Assembly: GCA_903834645.1 (NCBI GenBank) | Contig: CAILKA010000651.1 | Coordinates: 1 to 6,828 of the forward strand | Direction of reading: 5' to 3' | Source: an uncultured beta proteobacterium | Lineage (GTDB): Bacteria > Pseudomonadota > Gammaproteobacteria > Burkholderiales > Burkholderiaceae_C | DNA length: 6,828 bases | In this document: piece by piece, positions 1-6,000 of the stretch | Numbering within the stretch: position 1 is the stretch's first letter | Layout: each line of letters opens with the position of its first letter | Translations under genes and position numbers: made by a program | The notes under the pieces: model-generated | What the model was told of the DNA's origin: nothing | The model's input: only the letters and a program-made list of their open reading frames with translations | Database searches by the model: none

Positions 1-131
1 AACTCCAGCGCGGCAGCGACCGCCTTGTCCAGTCCTTTGCGGCCTGACTCGCCTGCGAGCACCACGACGAGGGCGTCTGCCGACACGCGTGCCAGGCCGT
101 CGGCTGCGGCCACCTGGGTATCGAAGTCCAT
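1..131 (-). CDS. pepA: Leucyl aminopeptidase PepA, N-terminal fragment (cut by window edge)
   Basis: The reverse strand reads from an ATG at 131 to the window edge as an open frame of 43 codons beginning MDFDTQVAAADGLARVSADA and continuing with a hydrophobic VVVLAG strand and a GLDKAVAAAL helix. This pattern fits the start of the N-terminal macro-like domain of M17 leucyl aminopeptidases, where a short beta strand is followed by a 'LD..' helix. The M17 family is a cytosolic, two-metal hexameric enzyme that removes N-terminal residues from peptides; the catalytic domain lies outside the window, so no metal ligands can be checked. A GGAA at 141-144 (minus strand) lies 9 nt before the ATG and could serve as a weak ribosome binding site. 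The gene diverges from lptF across only 41 bp. From memory, this divergent pepA/lptF arrangement is usual in Proteobacteria and supports the call, because the visible fragment alone is short. Confidence 0.8.
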   Translation of the reverse strand, partial: MDFDTQVAAADGLARVSADALVVVLAGESGRKGLDKAVAAALE

Positions 132-172
132 AATCAATCGTTCCAATTCGTCCACCATCTAGACGACCAACG
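132..172. promoter_or_regulatory. Divergent pepA/lptF intergenic spacer, presumed back-to-back promoters
   Basis: This 41-bp spacer separates two divergent start codons and is clearly richer in A and T than the surrounding coding sequence. It must carry or overlap the start signals for both genes. A CATAAT at 129-134 matches the sigma70 -10 consensus at five of six bases and would serve lptF, but it overlaps the pepA start codon and has no convincing -35 about 17 bp upstream. No strong Shine-Dalgarno sequence precedes the lptF ATG. The regulatory role is inferred from gene orientation; the exact promoter elements are not resolved. Confidence 0.45.
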
Positions 173-1267
173 ATGTTATTCGATTCGTCCCTGCGCAAGG
201 AGCTGGGGCGCACCTTTGCCGCGACGCTGATGGTGATCCTCACCATCGCGTTGACGAACATGCTGATCCGCACCATCGGCCAGGCCGCAGGGGGCTCGAT
301 CGCGCCGCAGGATGTCGCGCTGCTGCTGGGCTACTTCGCGCTTGCCTACCTGCCGATGATGCTGAGCCTGTCGCTGTTCGTGGCGGTGGTGCTGGTGCTC
401 GGCCGCATGTACCGCGACCGGGAGGTGGCCGTGTGGTTCGCCAGCGGCGTCAGCCTGGCGCGCTTCGTGCGGCCGATGTTCACCATGGCTGCGCCCGTGC
501 TGCTGGTGATCGGCGTGCTGCTGGGGTGGGTCTGGCCCTGGGTGAACGCGCAAAGCGTGGAGGTGCGCGAGCGCTACCAGCAGCGCTCCGATCTCTCTCG
601 CGTCGCGCCTGGCGTTTTCCAGGCCTCGGCCGACGGCCGGCGCGTCTTCTTCGTCGAGCGCGACGAGGCCGACCCGCAGCGCGCGCGCAACGTGTTCATC
701 CTGATGCAGCTGAAGGACCAGGAGAGCGTCACCTCGGCGCGCAGCGGCCGCCTCGAGACGGTCGGTGGCGAACGCTGGCTGGTGCTCGACAGCGGCCAGC
801 GCAGCGAGACCGACCTGGCCTCCGGCGAACACCAGACGGCAAGCTTCACCCAGTACCGGGTGCTGGTGGACGACCAGCGCGCGCGCCGGGCCGCTGCCCG
901 GCCTCCCTTCGCCACGCGCACACTCGACCTGCTGCGCGACCCCACACCCGCCAACCAGGGCGAGATTGCCTGGCGCCTGGGCCTGTGGCTGGCCGCCGGC
1001 AACCTGATGCTGCTGGCGCTGGGCCTGTCGGCGATCAACCCTCGCCGGGCGACGAACTGGAACCTGCTGTTCTCCCTGCTGAGCTTCGTGGTCTACACGA
1101 ACCTGGTGAACCTGTCGAAGTCGTGGGTCACGAGCGAACGGCTTTCGCTGGGCTGGGCGCTGGTGCTGCTGCACGCGTCGGCCCTGCTGCTGGCGCTGGC
1201 CCTGTTGTGGTGGCGCCAGAACTCGGCGAGCTGGCGGCCCGCTCGCTCGCGCCGGGCCACCGCCTGA
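173..1267 (+). CDS. lptF: LPS export ABC transporter permease LptF
   Basis: This is one of two transmembrane subunits of the LptB2FGC complex, which extracts lipopolysaccharide from the outer leaflet of the inner membrane and feeds it to the LptC-LptA bridge. The 364-residue product has the family layout. Three N-terminal membrane segments lie at roughly residues 15-34, 48-76 and 101-124. A soluble periplasmic beta-jellyroll region spans about 125-260, and three C-terminal membrane segments lie at about 266-287, 297-315 and 326-347. The cytoplasmic stretch RMYRDREVAVWFASG (78-92) is the coupling helix expected to dock on the LptB ATPase. The N-terminus MLFDSSLRKEL matches, from memory, Burkholderiales LptF and decides the start, although no clear ribosome binding site precedes it. 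The C-terminus is short, basic and cytoplasmic. lptG follows after 7 bp, so the two are almost certainly co-transcribed. Length is typical and nothing is broken. Confidence 0.96.
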   Translation: MLFDSSLRKELGRTFAATLMVILTIALTNMLIRTIGQAAGGSIAPQDVALLLGYFALAYLPMMLSLSLFVAVVLVLGRMYRDREVAVWFASGVSLARFVRPMFTMAAPVLLVIGVLLGWVWPWVNAQSVEVRERYQQRSDLSRVAPGVFQASADGRRVFFVERDEADPQRARNVFILMQLKDQESVTSARSGRLETVGGERWLVLDSGQRSETDLASGEHQTASFTQYRVLVDDQRARRAAARPPFATRTLDLLRDPTPANQGEIAWRLGLWLAAGNLMLLALGLSAINPRRATNWNLLFSLLSFVVYTNLVNLSKSWVTSERLSLGWALVLLHASALLLALALLWWRQNSASWRPARSRRATA

Positions 1268-1274
1268 GCACGCC

Positions 1275-2378
1275 ATGAAGACACTGCGTCGCCTGCTCTA
1301 CCGCGAGATCATCGGCTCGGTGGCCTTCGTGGCCCTCGCCTTCCTGTCGCTCTTCGTCTTCATCGATCTCGTCGAGGAGCTCGGGCGCATGGCCCAGCGC
1401 GGGCGTACGCTCGCGCAGGCGCTGGAGGCGGTGGCGCTGCAGCTGCCGGGCCACATCTATGAGCTGATGCCTCTGGCCGTGCTGATCGGCGCCATCTACG
1501 TGCTCTCCCGCATGGCCCAGACGTCGGAGTTCACGGTGCTGCGCACCGCTGGCCTGGCGCCCGGCCGGATGCTCGGATTGCTGGCTGGCGTCGCGGCGGC
1601 CTTCGCCGTGCTCACCTTCGTGATGGGCGACTTCATCGCGCCACGCACCGAGCGTGCTGCCGCCCTCCTGGACGCACGCAGCGGCAACGGGCTGGCACTG
1701 GGCCGCACCGGCGCCTGGCTCAAGGAAAAGCGCAGCGACCCGCAAGGGGAGCGCACGGTATCGGTGAACGTGGCCACGGCGGGTGCGGGGGGCAGGCTGC
1801 AGGGCGTGCGGATCTTCGAGTTCGATGCCGACAGCCGGCTCGTGCGGCGCATCCAGGCACAACGCGCCACCGTGGGTGACGAAGGACTGTGGGTGCTCGA
1901 GGATGCGCAGGAGTCGCTGTGGCCGGCCTCGACCGAGGCGGCGGTGCGTACTGCCCGGCACGCGAGCCTTGCCTGGCCCAGCACGCTCGGGCCCGCGGTG
2001 GTGGCGGCCGCCGTCTTGCCCCCGCGCACCATGAACACCCTGGACCTGTGGCGCTACAGCAGCCACCTGAGCAGCCAGGAGCAGGCCTCGCAGCTCTACC
2101 AGATCCAATTCTGGAAGCGTGCGTTCTACCCGTTTGCGTGCTTCGTGATGATCGCGCTCGCGCTTCCCTTCGCCTACCTGCACGCACGCGCGGGCGGGGT
2201 AAGCCTGAAGGTCTTCGGCGGCATCATGCTGGGCATCAGCTTCGTGCTCGTCAACAACGTCTTCGGCCACATCGGGATCCTGCGCGACTGGACACCCTGG
2301 GTAGCAGCACTGCTGCCCAGCCTCTTGTACCTGGGGCTGTCTCTGGCCGCCTTCGGCTGGCTGGTGCGCTACCGCTGA
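1275..2378 (+). CDS. lptG: LPS export ABC transporter permease LptG
   Basis: This is the partner permease of LptF; together they form the V-shaped membrane cavity that binds LPS, and LptG contacts LptC. The 367-residue product begins MKTLRRLLYREI, the usual short amphipathic lead into membrane segment 1 (about 12-32). Further membrane segments lie at about 60-79, 97-119, 282-301, 310-332 and 338-363. The segment between about 120 and 280 is the periplasmic beta-jellyroll domain, rich in alternating polar and hydrophobic residues (for example GVRIFEFDADSRLVRRIQAQ). The cytoplasmic SEFTVLRTAGLAP (84-96) is the coupling helix for LptB and is characteristic of LptG. The start codon lies 8 bp after the lptF stop, with no strong Shine-Dalgarno sequence, which fits translational coupling to lptF. 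Length and layout are normal. The closing 'GWLVRYR' fits a protein ending just after its last membrane helix. Confidence 0.96.
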   Translation: MKTLRRLLYREIIGSVAFVALAFLSLFVFIDLVEELGRMAQRGRTLAQALEAVALQLPGHIYELMPLAVLIGAIYVLSRMAQTSEFTVLRTAGLAPGRMLGLLAGVAAAFAVLTFVMGDFIAPRTERAAALLDARSGNGLALGRTGAWLKEKRSDPQGERTVSVNVATAGAGGRLQGVRIFEFDADSRLVRRIQAQRATVGDEGLWVLEDAQESLWPASTEAAVRTARHASLAWPSTLGPAVVAAAVLPPRTMNTLDLWRYSSHLSSQEQASQLYQIQFWKRAFYPFACFVMIALALPFAYLHARAGGVSLKVFGGIMLGISFVLVNNVFGHIGILRDWTPWVAALLPSLLYLGLSLAAFGWLVRYR

Positions 2379-2442
2379 AGCCGCGCAGGACGCGCCTGGG
2401 CCGGCCCCCACCAGCCGCACGTTAGCATTGGCACCGGTTTCC

Positions 2443-2465
2443 ACGCTGCGCCCACGCTGCGCCTT
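2443..2465. repeat. 11-bp tandem duplication upstream of the aminotransferase gene
   Basis: The unit CCACGCTGCGC occurs twice in direct succession (2443-2453 and 2454-2464), followed by one more matching C. It lies in the 95-bp gap between lptG and the aminotransferase gene and ends 8 bp before that ATG, where a ribosome binding site would be expected. It reads like a small slippage duplication. No function can be assigned, and no good promoter or factor-independent terminator is visible in the rest of this gap. Confidence 0.7.
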
Positions 2466-2473
2466 CAGCCCCG

Positions 2474-3625
2474 ATGACCACCCCCGCCCTCTCGAGCCGG
2501 CTGCCCAGCGTCGGCACGACCATCTTCACCGTCATGTCGGCCATGGCCACCGAGCACCGGGCCGTCAACCTCGGCCAGGGATTTCCCGATTTCGACTGCG
2601 ACCCGGCGCTGCTGCAGGCGGTGACGGCCGCCATGCACGAGGGCCTGAACCAGTACCCTCCCATGGCGGGGGTGCCCGTGCTGCGCGAGGCGGTCGCCGC
2701 CAAGGTGGAAGCCCTGTACGGGCGGCGCTACGACCCGGGCCAGGAGATCACGATCACGGCCGGCGCCACGCAGGCGATCCTCACGGCCGTGCTGTGCGCG
2801 GTGCACCCGGGCGACGAGGTGATCGTGCTCGAGCCCTGCTACGACAGTTACGTGCCCAACGTGGAGCTGGCCGGAGCGAAGGTGGTGCGCGTGCCGCTCA
2901 CGCCGCGAAGCTTCCGGCCCGATTTCGACGCCATTGCGGCCGCGCTCACCCCGCGCACACGGGCGCTGATCCTGAACTCGCCCCACAACCCGAGCGCGAC
3001 CGTCTGGACGCGCGAGGAAATGGAGAGGCTGGCCGCCCTGCTGGCCCCCACCGACGTGCTGCTGATCTCCGACGAGGTCTACGAGCACATGGTCTACGAC
3101 GGCCAGCCGCATGTGAGCGCCGCGTCGATCCCCGCCCTGGCCGAGCGGGCCTTCGTGGTCTCGAGCTTTGGCAAGACTTACCACGTGACGGGCTGGAAGG
3201 TCGGATACGTGGTGGCGCCGGCGGCGCTCACGGCCGAGTTTCGCAAGGTGCACCAGTTCAACGTGTTCACCGTCAACACGCCCGTGCAGCACGGCCTGGC
3301 CCGCTACATGGCCGACCCGCGCCCCTACCTCGAGCTGCCCGCCTTCTACCAGCGCAAACGTGACCTTTTCGTCCAGGGTCTGATGCGCACGCGGCTGCGG
3401 CCGCTGCACACCCAGGGCACCTACTTCCAGTGCGTGGACATCTCCTCGGTGAGCGACATGCGCGAAGCCGACTTCTGCCAGTGGCTCACGCGCGAGATCG
3501 GCGTGGCCGCCATCCCGCTGTCGGCCTTCTACGGCGAGGGCTTCGAGCAGGGGATCGTGCGGCTGTGCTTCGCCAAGAAGGACGAGACCCTGCAGATGGG
3601 CCTGGAGCGGCTCGCGCGGCTGTGA
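2474..3625 (+). CDS. ybdL: PLP-dependent aminotransferase, YbdL/methionine aminotransferase type
   Basis: This is a fold-type I aminotransferase of class I/II (383 residues; E. coli YbdL is similar in length). It is expected in the cytosol to transfer the amino group of methionine or an aromatic or similar amino acid to a 2-oxo acid. Visible signatures include LGQGFPDF (33-40), typical of the kynurenine aminotransferase/YbdL branch, and GATQA (97-101), the PLP phosphate-binding turn. Tyr123 lies in the EPCYDSY segment that stacks on the cofactor. NSPHNPSATVW (168-178) contains Asn172, and SDEVYE contains Asp200 and Tyr203. SSFGKTYHVTGWKVGY (230-245) places the Schiff-base lysine at Lys234, and Arg363 in IVRLCFAKK should bind the substrate carboxylate. 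The phrases NPSATVW, FCQWLT and GVAAIPLSAF closely match E. coli YbdL as remembered. The start gives a complete N-terminus, but no clear ribosome binding site is present. Its stop touches a possible GTG start of the next gene, implying co-transcription. The natural substrate is not determined by sequence. Confidence 0.9.
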   Translation: MTTPALSSRLPSVGTTIFTVMSAMATEHRAVNLGQGFPDFDCDPALLQAVTAAMHEGLNQYPPMAGVPVLREAVAAKVEALYGRRYDPGQEITITAGATQAILTAVLCAVHPGDEVIVLEPCYDSYVPNVELAGAKVVRVPLTPRSFRPDFDAIAAALTPRTRALILNSPHNPSATVWTREEMERLAALLAPTDVLLISDEVYEHMVYDGQPHVSAASIPALAERAFVVSSFGKTYHVTGWKVGYVVAPAALTAEFRKVHQFNVFTVNTPVQHGLARYMADPRPYLELPAFYQRKRDLFVQGLMRTRLRPLHTQGTYFQCVDISSVSDMREADFCQWLTREIGVAAIPLSAFYGEGFEQGIVRLCFAKKDETLQMGLERLARL

Positions 3626-3639
3626 CGGGCGTCTCCCCG

Positions 3640-4716
3640 ATGGACAAGTTCACCGGCACCAAGCCCGTGGCGGAGCGCCACGCCTTCGATCTGGGCGCCC
3701 TGGAGCGCCACCTCCAGGCTCACCTGCCGGGCTTCGCCGGCCCCTTGTCGGTGGAGCAGTTCAAGGGCGGGCAGTCCAACCCGACCTTCCTGCTCACGGG
3801 GGCCAGCGGCCGCTATGTGATGCGTGCCAAGCCAGGTCCGGTGGCCAGGCTGCTGCCCTCGGCACACGCGATCGAGCGCGAGTTCCGGGTGATGCGCGCG
3901 CTGCACGGCAGCGGCGTGCCGGTGGCGCAGATGCACCTGCTGTGCGAGGACGAGTCGGTGATCGGCCGCGCCTTCTACGTGATGGAGTTCGTGCAGGGCC
4001 GGGTGCTGTGGGACCAGGCTCTGCCCGGGATGACGAACGCCGAGCGCAGTGCCATCTACGATGAAATGAACCGCGTGATCTCGGCGCTGCACCGGATCGA
4101 CCCGGCTGCGTTGGGCCTGGCCGACTACGGCAAGCCCGGCAACTACTTCGAGCGCCAGATCGCGCGCTGGAGCCGCCAGTACGAGGCCTCGGTGACCGAT
4201 CCGATCCCGGAGATGGACCGCCTGATCGCCTGGCTGCCGGCTCATGTCCCCGATGGCGCGCGCGATCCGGCGGCCATCTCCATCGTGCACGGCGACTTCC
4301 GCCTGGACAACCTGATCTTCCACCCCACCGAGCCGCGCGTGCTGGCCGTGCTCGACTGGGAGCTTTCCACGCTCGGTCATCCGCTGGCCGACTTCAGCTA
4401 CCACTGCATGGCCTGGCACATCCCGCACGCGATGGGCCGCGGCATCGGCGGGCTCGACGCGGCGGCGCTGGGCATCCCCGCCGAGCCGGCCTACGTCGAG
4501 CGTTACCTCGCCCGCAGCGGCAAGGGCCGGCTGGCCGAGGTGCAGCGGGACTGGGACTTCTACCTCGCCTACAACCTCTTTCGCATCGCCGCCATCCTGC
4601 AGGGGATTGCCCGGCGAGTGGTGGACGGCACCGCCGCGAGCGCCGAGGCTGCCTCGGCCAGCGCGAGCGCGCGCCCACTGGCCGAGCTGGCCTGGTCCTT
4701 CGCGAGCCGCGCCTGA
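3640..4716 (+). CDS. APH-fold phosphotransferase, ACAD10/11 kinase-domain (LvaA-like) family
   Basis: This 358-residue protein has the aminoglycoside-phosphotransferase fold. Lys64 (in YVMRAKPGP) is the likely ATP lysine, with helix Glu79/Glu81 nearby. The catalytic loop is IVHGDFRLDN (215-224), with Asp219 as base and Asn224 as a metal ligand. LDWELSTLGHP (238-248) supplies the magnesium-binding Asp239. The opening FTGTKPVAERHAFD is typical of the family whose members are fused to, or encoded beside, acyl-CoA dehydrogenases (the kinase half of human ACAD10/ACAD11, and bacterial LvaA). Those enzymes phosphorylate the hydroxyl group of 4-hydroxyacyl-CoAs, so antibiotic resistance is not the expected role. 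The dehydrogenase gene follows after 51 bp, which strongly supports this reading. Start choice: ATG at 3640 fits the family N-terminus. An in-frame GTG at 3622 overlaps the upstream TGA stop as GTGA and would add six residues. The Ala/Ser-rich stretch at about 331-344 appears to be a linker. The substrate is inferred. Confidence 0.9.
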   Translation: MDKFTGTKPVAERHAFDLGALERHLQAHLPGFAGPLSVEQFKGGQSNPTFLLTGASGRYVMRAKPGPVARLLPSAHAIEREFRVMRALHGSGVPVAQMHLLCEDESVIGRAFYVMEFVQGRVLWDQALPGMTNAERSAIYDEMNRVISALHRIDPAALGLADYGKPGNYFERQIARWSRQYEASVTDPIPEMDRLIAWLPAHVPDGARDPAAISIVHGDFRLDNLIFHPTEPRVLAVLDWELSTLGHPLADFSYHCMAWHIPHAMGRGIGGLDAAALGIPAEPAYVERYLARSGKGRLAEVQRDWDFYLAYNLFRIAAILQGIARRVVDGTAASAEAASASASARPLAELAWSFASRA

Positions 4717-4754
4717 ACGCAGCGGCCCGCCACGCCTTCCCACGACACCCGAAC

Positions 4755-4759
4755 GGAGA
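4755..4759 (+). promoter_or_regulatory. Ribosome binding site of the acyl-CoA dehydrogenase gene
   Basis: GGAGA lies 8 nt before the ATG at 4768 and is the clearest Shine-Dalgarno sequence among the complete genes here. It fixes the dehydrogenase start and indicates independent translation initiation within the presumed operon. Confidence 0.75.
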
Positions 4760-4767
4760 CCTCCCCG

Positions 4768-5985
4768 ATGGACTTCAGCTACTCCCCGCGCACCCTCGAA
4801 CTGCAGGCGCGCCTCCAGGCCTTCATGGAGCGGCACATCTACCCGGCAGAGGGCCGCTGGTGGGAGGAGATCGAGGAGAACACGCGAGCGGGCCGGAGGT
4901 GGAGCCCGCTGCGCGTGATCGAGGATCTCAAGCCCCTGGCGCGCGAGGCGGGGCTGTGGAACCTGTGGCTGCCCACGAGCGATCGCGGCGCCGGCCTCAC
5001 GAACCAGGAATACGCGCCACTGGCCGAGACGATGGGGCGCGTGCCCTGGGCGCCGGAGGTCTTCAACTGCAGCGCCCCGGACACCGGCAACATGGAGGTG
5101 CTGGTGCGCTACGGCACGCCCGAGCACCAGAAGCGCTGGCTCGAGCCGCTGCTGGCAGGCGAGATCCGCAGCGGATTTGCCATGACCGAGCCGGCCGTGG
5201 CCTCATCGGACGCCACCAACATCGAGTCGCGCATCGAGCGAGTGGGCGACGAGTACGTGATCAACGGCCGCAAGTGGTGGACCAGCGGCGCGGGCGATCC
5301 GCGCTGCAAGATCCTCATCTTCATGGGCAAGACCGATCCGTCGGCGCCGCGCCACTCGCAGCAGTCGATGATCCTCGTGCCGATGGACACGCCTGGGGTG
5401 AAGGTGCTGCGCCCGCTCTCCGTCATGGGCTACGACGACGCCCCGCACGGCCACATGGAGGTCGACTTCGTCGACGTGCGCGTGCCGGCCTCGAACATCC
5501 TGCTGGGTGAAGGGCGCGGCTTCGAGATCGCGCAGGGCCGCCTCGGGCCGGGTCGCATCCACCACTGCATGCGCCTGATCGGCCTGGCCGAGCGCTCGCT
5601 CGCAATGATGTGCAAGCGCGCCAGCGCGCGCGTGGCCTTCGGCAAGACGGTGGCCGAACAAGGCGTCACGCGCGAGCGCATTGCCGAGGCGCGCATCCTG
5701 ATCGAGCAGGCGCGCCTGCTGACCCTCAAGGCCGCGTGGATGATGGACGTGGCGGGCAACAAGACCGCCAAGGCCGAGATCGCGATGATCAAGGTGGCCG
5801 CCCCCAACATGGCCTGCCAGGTGATCGACTGGGCCATGCAGGTGCACGGCGGCGGCGGGATGTCACAGGACTTTCCGCTGGCCTACTTCTACGCCCACGC
5901 GCGCACGCTGAGGTTTGCCGACGGGCCCGACGAGGTGCACCGCAACGCGATCGCGAAGATCGAGCTCGGGCGCCACGCGCTCTGA
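4768..5985 (+). CDS. Acyl-CoA dehydrogenase family protein, ACAD10/11 (LvaC-like) clade
   Basis: This 405-residue FAD enzyme has the usual three-part ACAD layout: an N-terminal helical domain to about residue 130, a central beta domain from about 135 to 245, and a C-terminal helical domain. FAMTEPAVASSDATNIESR (137-155) and KWWTSGAGDP (169-178) are the flavin- and substrate-contacting strands. RVAFGKTVAEQG (288-299) and QVHGGGGMSQDFPLA (358-372) are the dimer/FAD-binding signatures. FADGPDEVHRNAI (383-395) covers the position where classical ACADs such as MCAD carry the catalytic glutamate before Gly-Thr; here the aligned residue is Asp385. The WTSGAGDPRCK and ADGPDEVH motifs are the style of the ACAD10/11 branch. 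Together with the adjacent phosphotransferase this suggests processing of a phosphorylated 4-hydroxyacyl-CoA by phosphate elimination to an enoyl-CoA, although an ordinary medium- or branched-chain dehydrogenase role cannot be excluded. A good ribosome binding site supports the start. The stop lies inside a palindrome. Confidence 0.94.
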   Translation: MDFSYSPRTLELQARLQAFMERHIYPAEGRWWEEIEENTRAGRRWSPLRVIEDLKPLAREAGLWNLWLPTSDRGAGLTNQEYAPLAETMGRVPWAPEVFNCSAPDTGNMEVLVRYGTPEHQKRWLEPLLAGEIRSGFAMTEPAVASSDATNIESRIERVGDEYVINGRKWWTSGAGDPRCKILIFMGKTDPSAPRHSQQSMILVPMDTPGVKVLRPLSVMGYDDAPHGHMEVDFVDVRVPASNILLGEGRGFEIAQGRLGPGRIHHCMRLIGLAERSLAMMCKRASARVAFGKTVAEQGVTRERIAEARILIEQARLLTLKAAWMMDVAGNKTAKAEIAMIKVAAPNMACQVIDWAMQVHGGGGMSQDFPLAYFYAHARTLRFADGPDEVHRNAIAKIELGRHAL

Positions 5986-6000
5986 GGCGCAGCGCCTCAG
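5982..6000. terminator. 19-bp palindrome at a convergent junction, possible bidirectional terminator
   Basis: CTGAGGCGC and its reverse complement GCGCCTCAG flank a single A at 5991, giving a perfect inverted repeat. As RNA it could form an 8-bp GC-rich stem with a CAG loop on either strand. The left arm contains the TGA stop of the acyl-CoA dehydrogenase gene and the right arm contains the TGA stop of the convergent minus-strand gene. No T tract follows on either side, so a standard intrinsic terminator is not demonstrated. A role in slowing transcription or protecting both 3' ends is an inference. Confidence 0.5.

Noticed and set aside
176..1276. Long open frame on the minus strand opposite lptF (366 codons)
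   Set aside because: Its translation is a low-complexity string dominated by Arg, Ala, Gln, His and Gly, as expected from the complement of GC-rich codons, and it mirrors a confidently identified lptF.
1128..2444. Minus-strand open frame opposite lptG (438 codons)
   Set aside because: Composition is Gln/His/Arg/Ala-biased with no recognisable motif, and it lies over a well-supported gene.
2431..2446. TGGCAC resembling the -24 element of a sigma54 promoter before the aminotransferase gene
   Set aside because: At the required spacing the -12 element reads TCCA instead of TTGC, so the invariant GC is missing.
4630..4682. Ala/Ser-rich low-complexity stretch near the phosphotransferase C-terminus, considered as a degraded fusion linker
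   Set aside because: The reading frame is intact, and Ala-rich sequence at this place is, from memory, common in bacterial family members. There is no sign of a broken fusion to the downstream dehydrogenase.
3640..4716. Possible aminoglycoside resistance gene because of the APH fold
   Set aside because: The N-terminal motif, the HGDFRLDN/LDWELSTLGHP pattern and the adjacent acyl-CoA dehydrogenase place it with the ACAD10/11-type kinases, not with resistance enzymes.
3529..5127. Long open frame on the minus strand (532 codons) spanning two genes
   Set aside because: It runs opposite both the phosphotransferase and the dehydrogenase gene, crosses their gene boundary, and has His/Arg/Gly-biased composition without domain motifs. 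It is a high-GC mirror frame.
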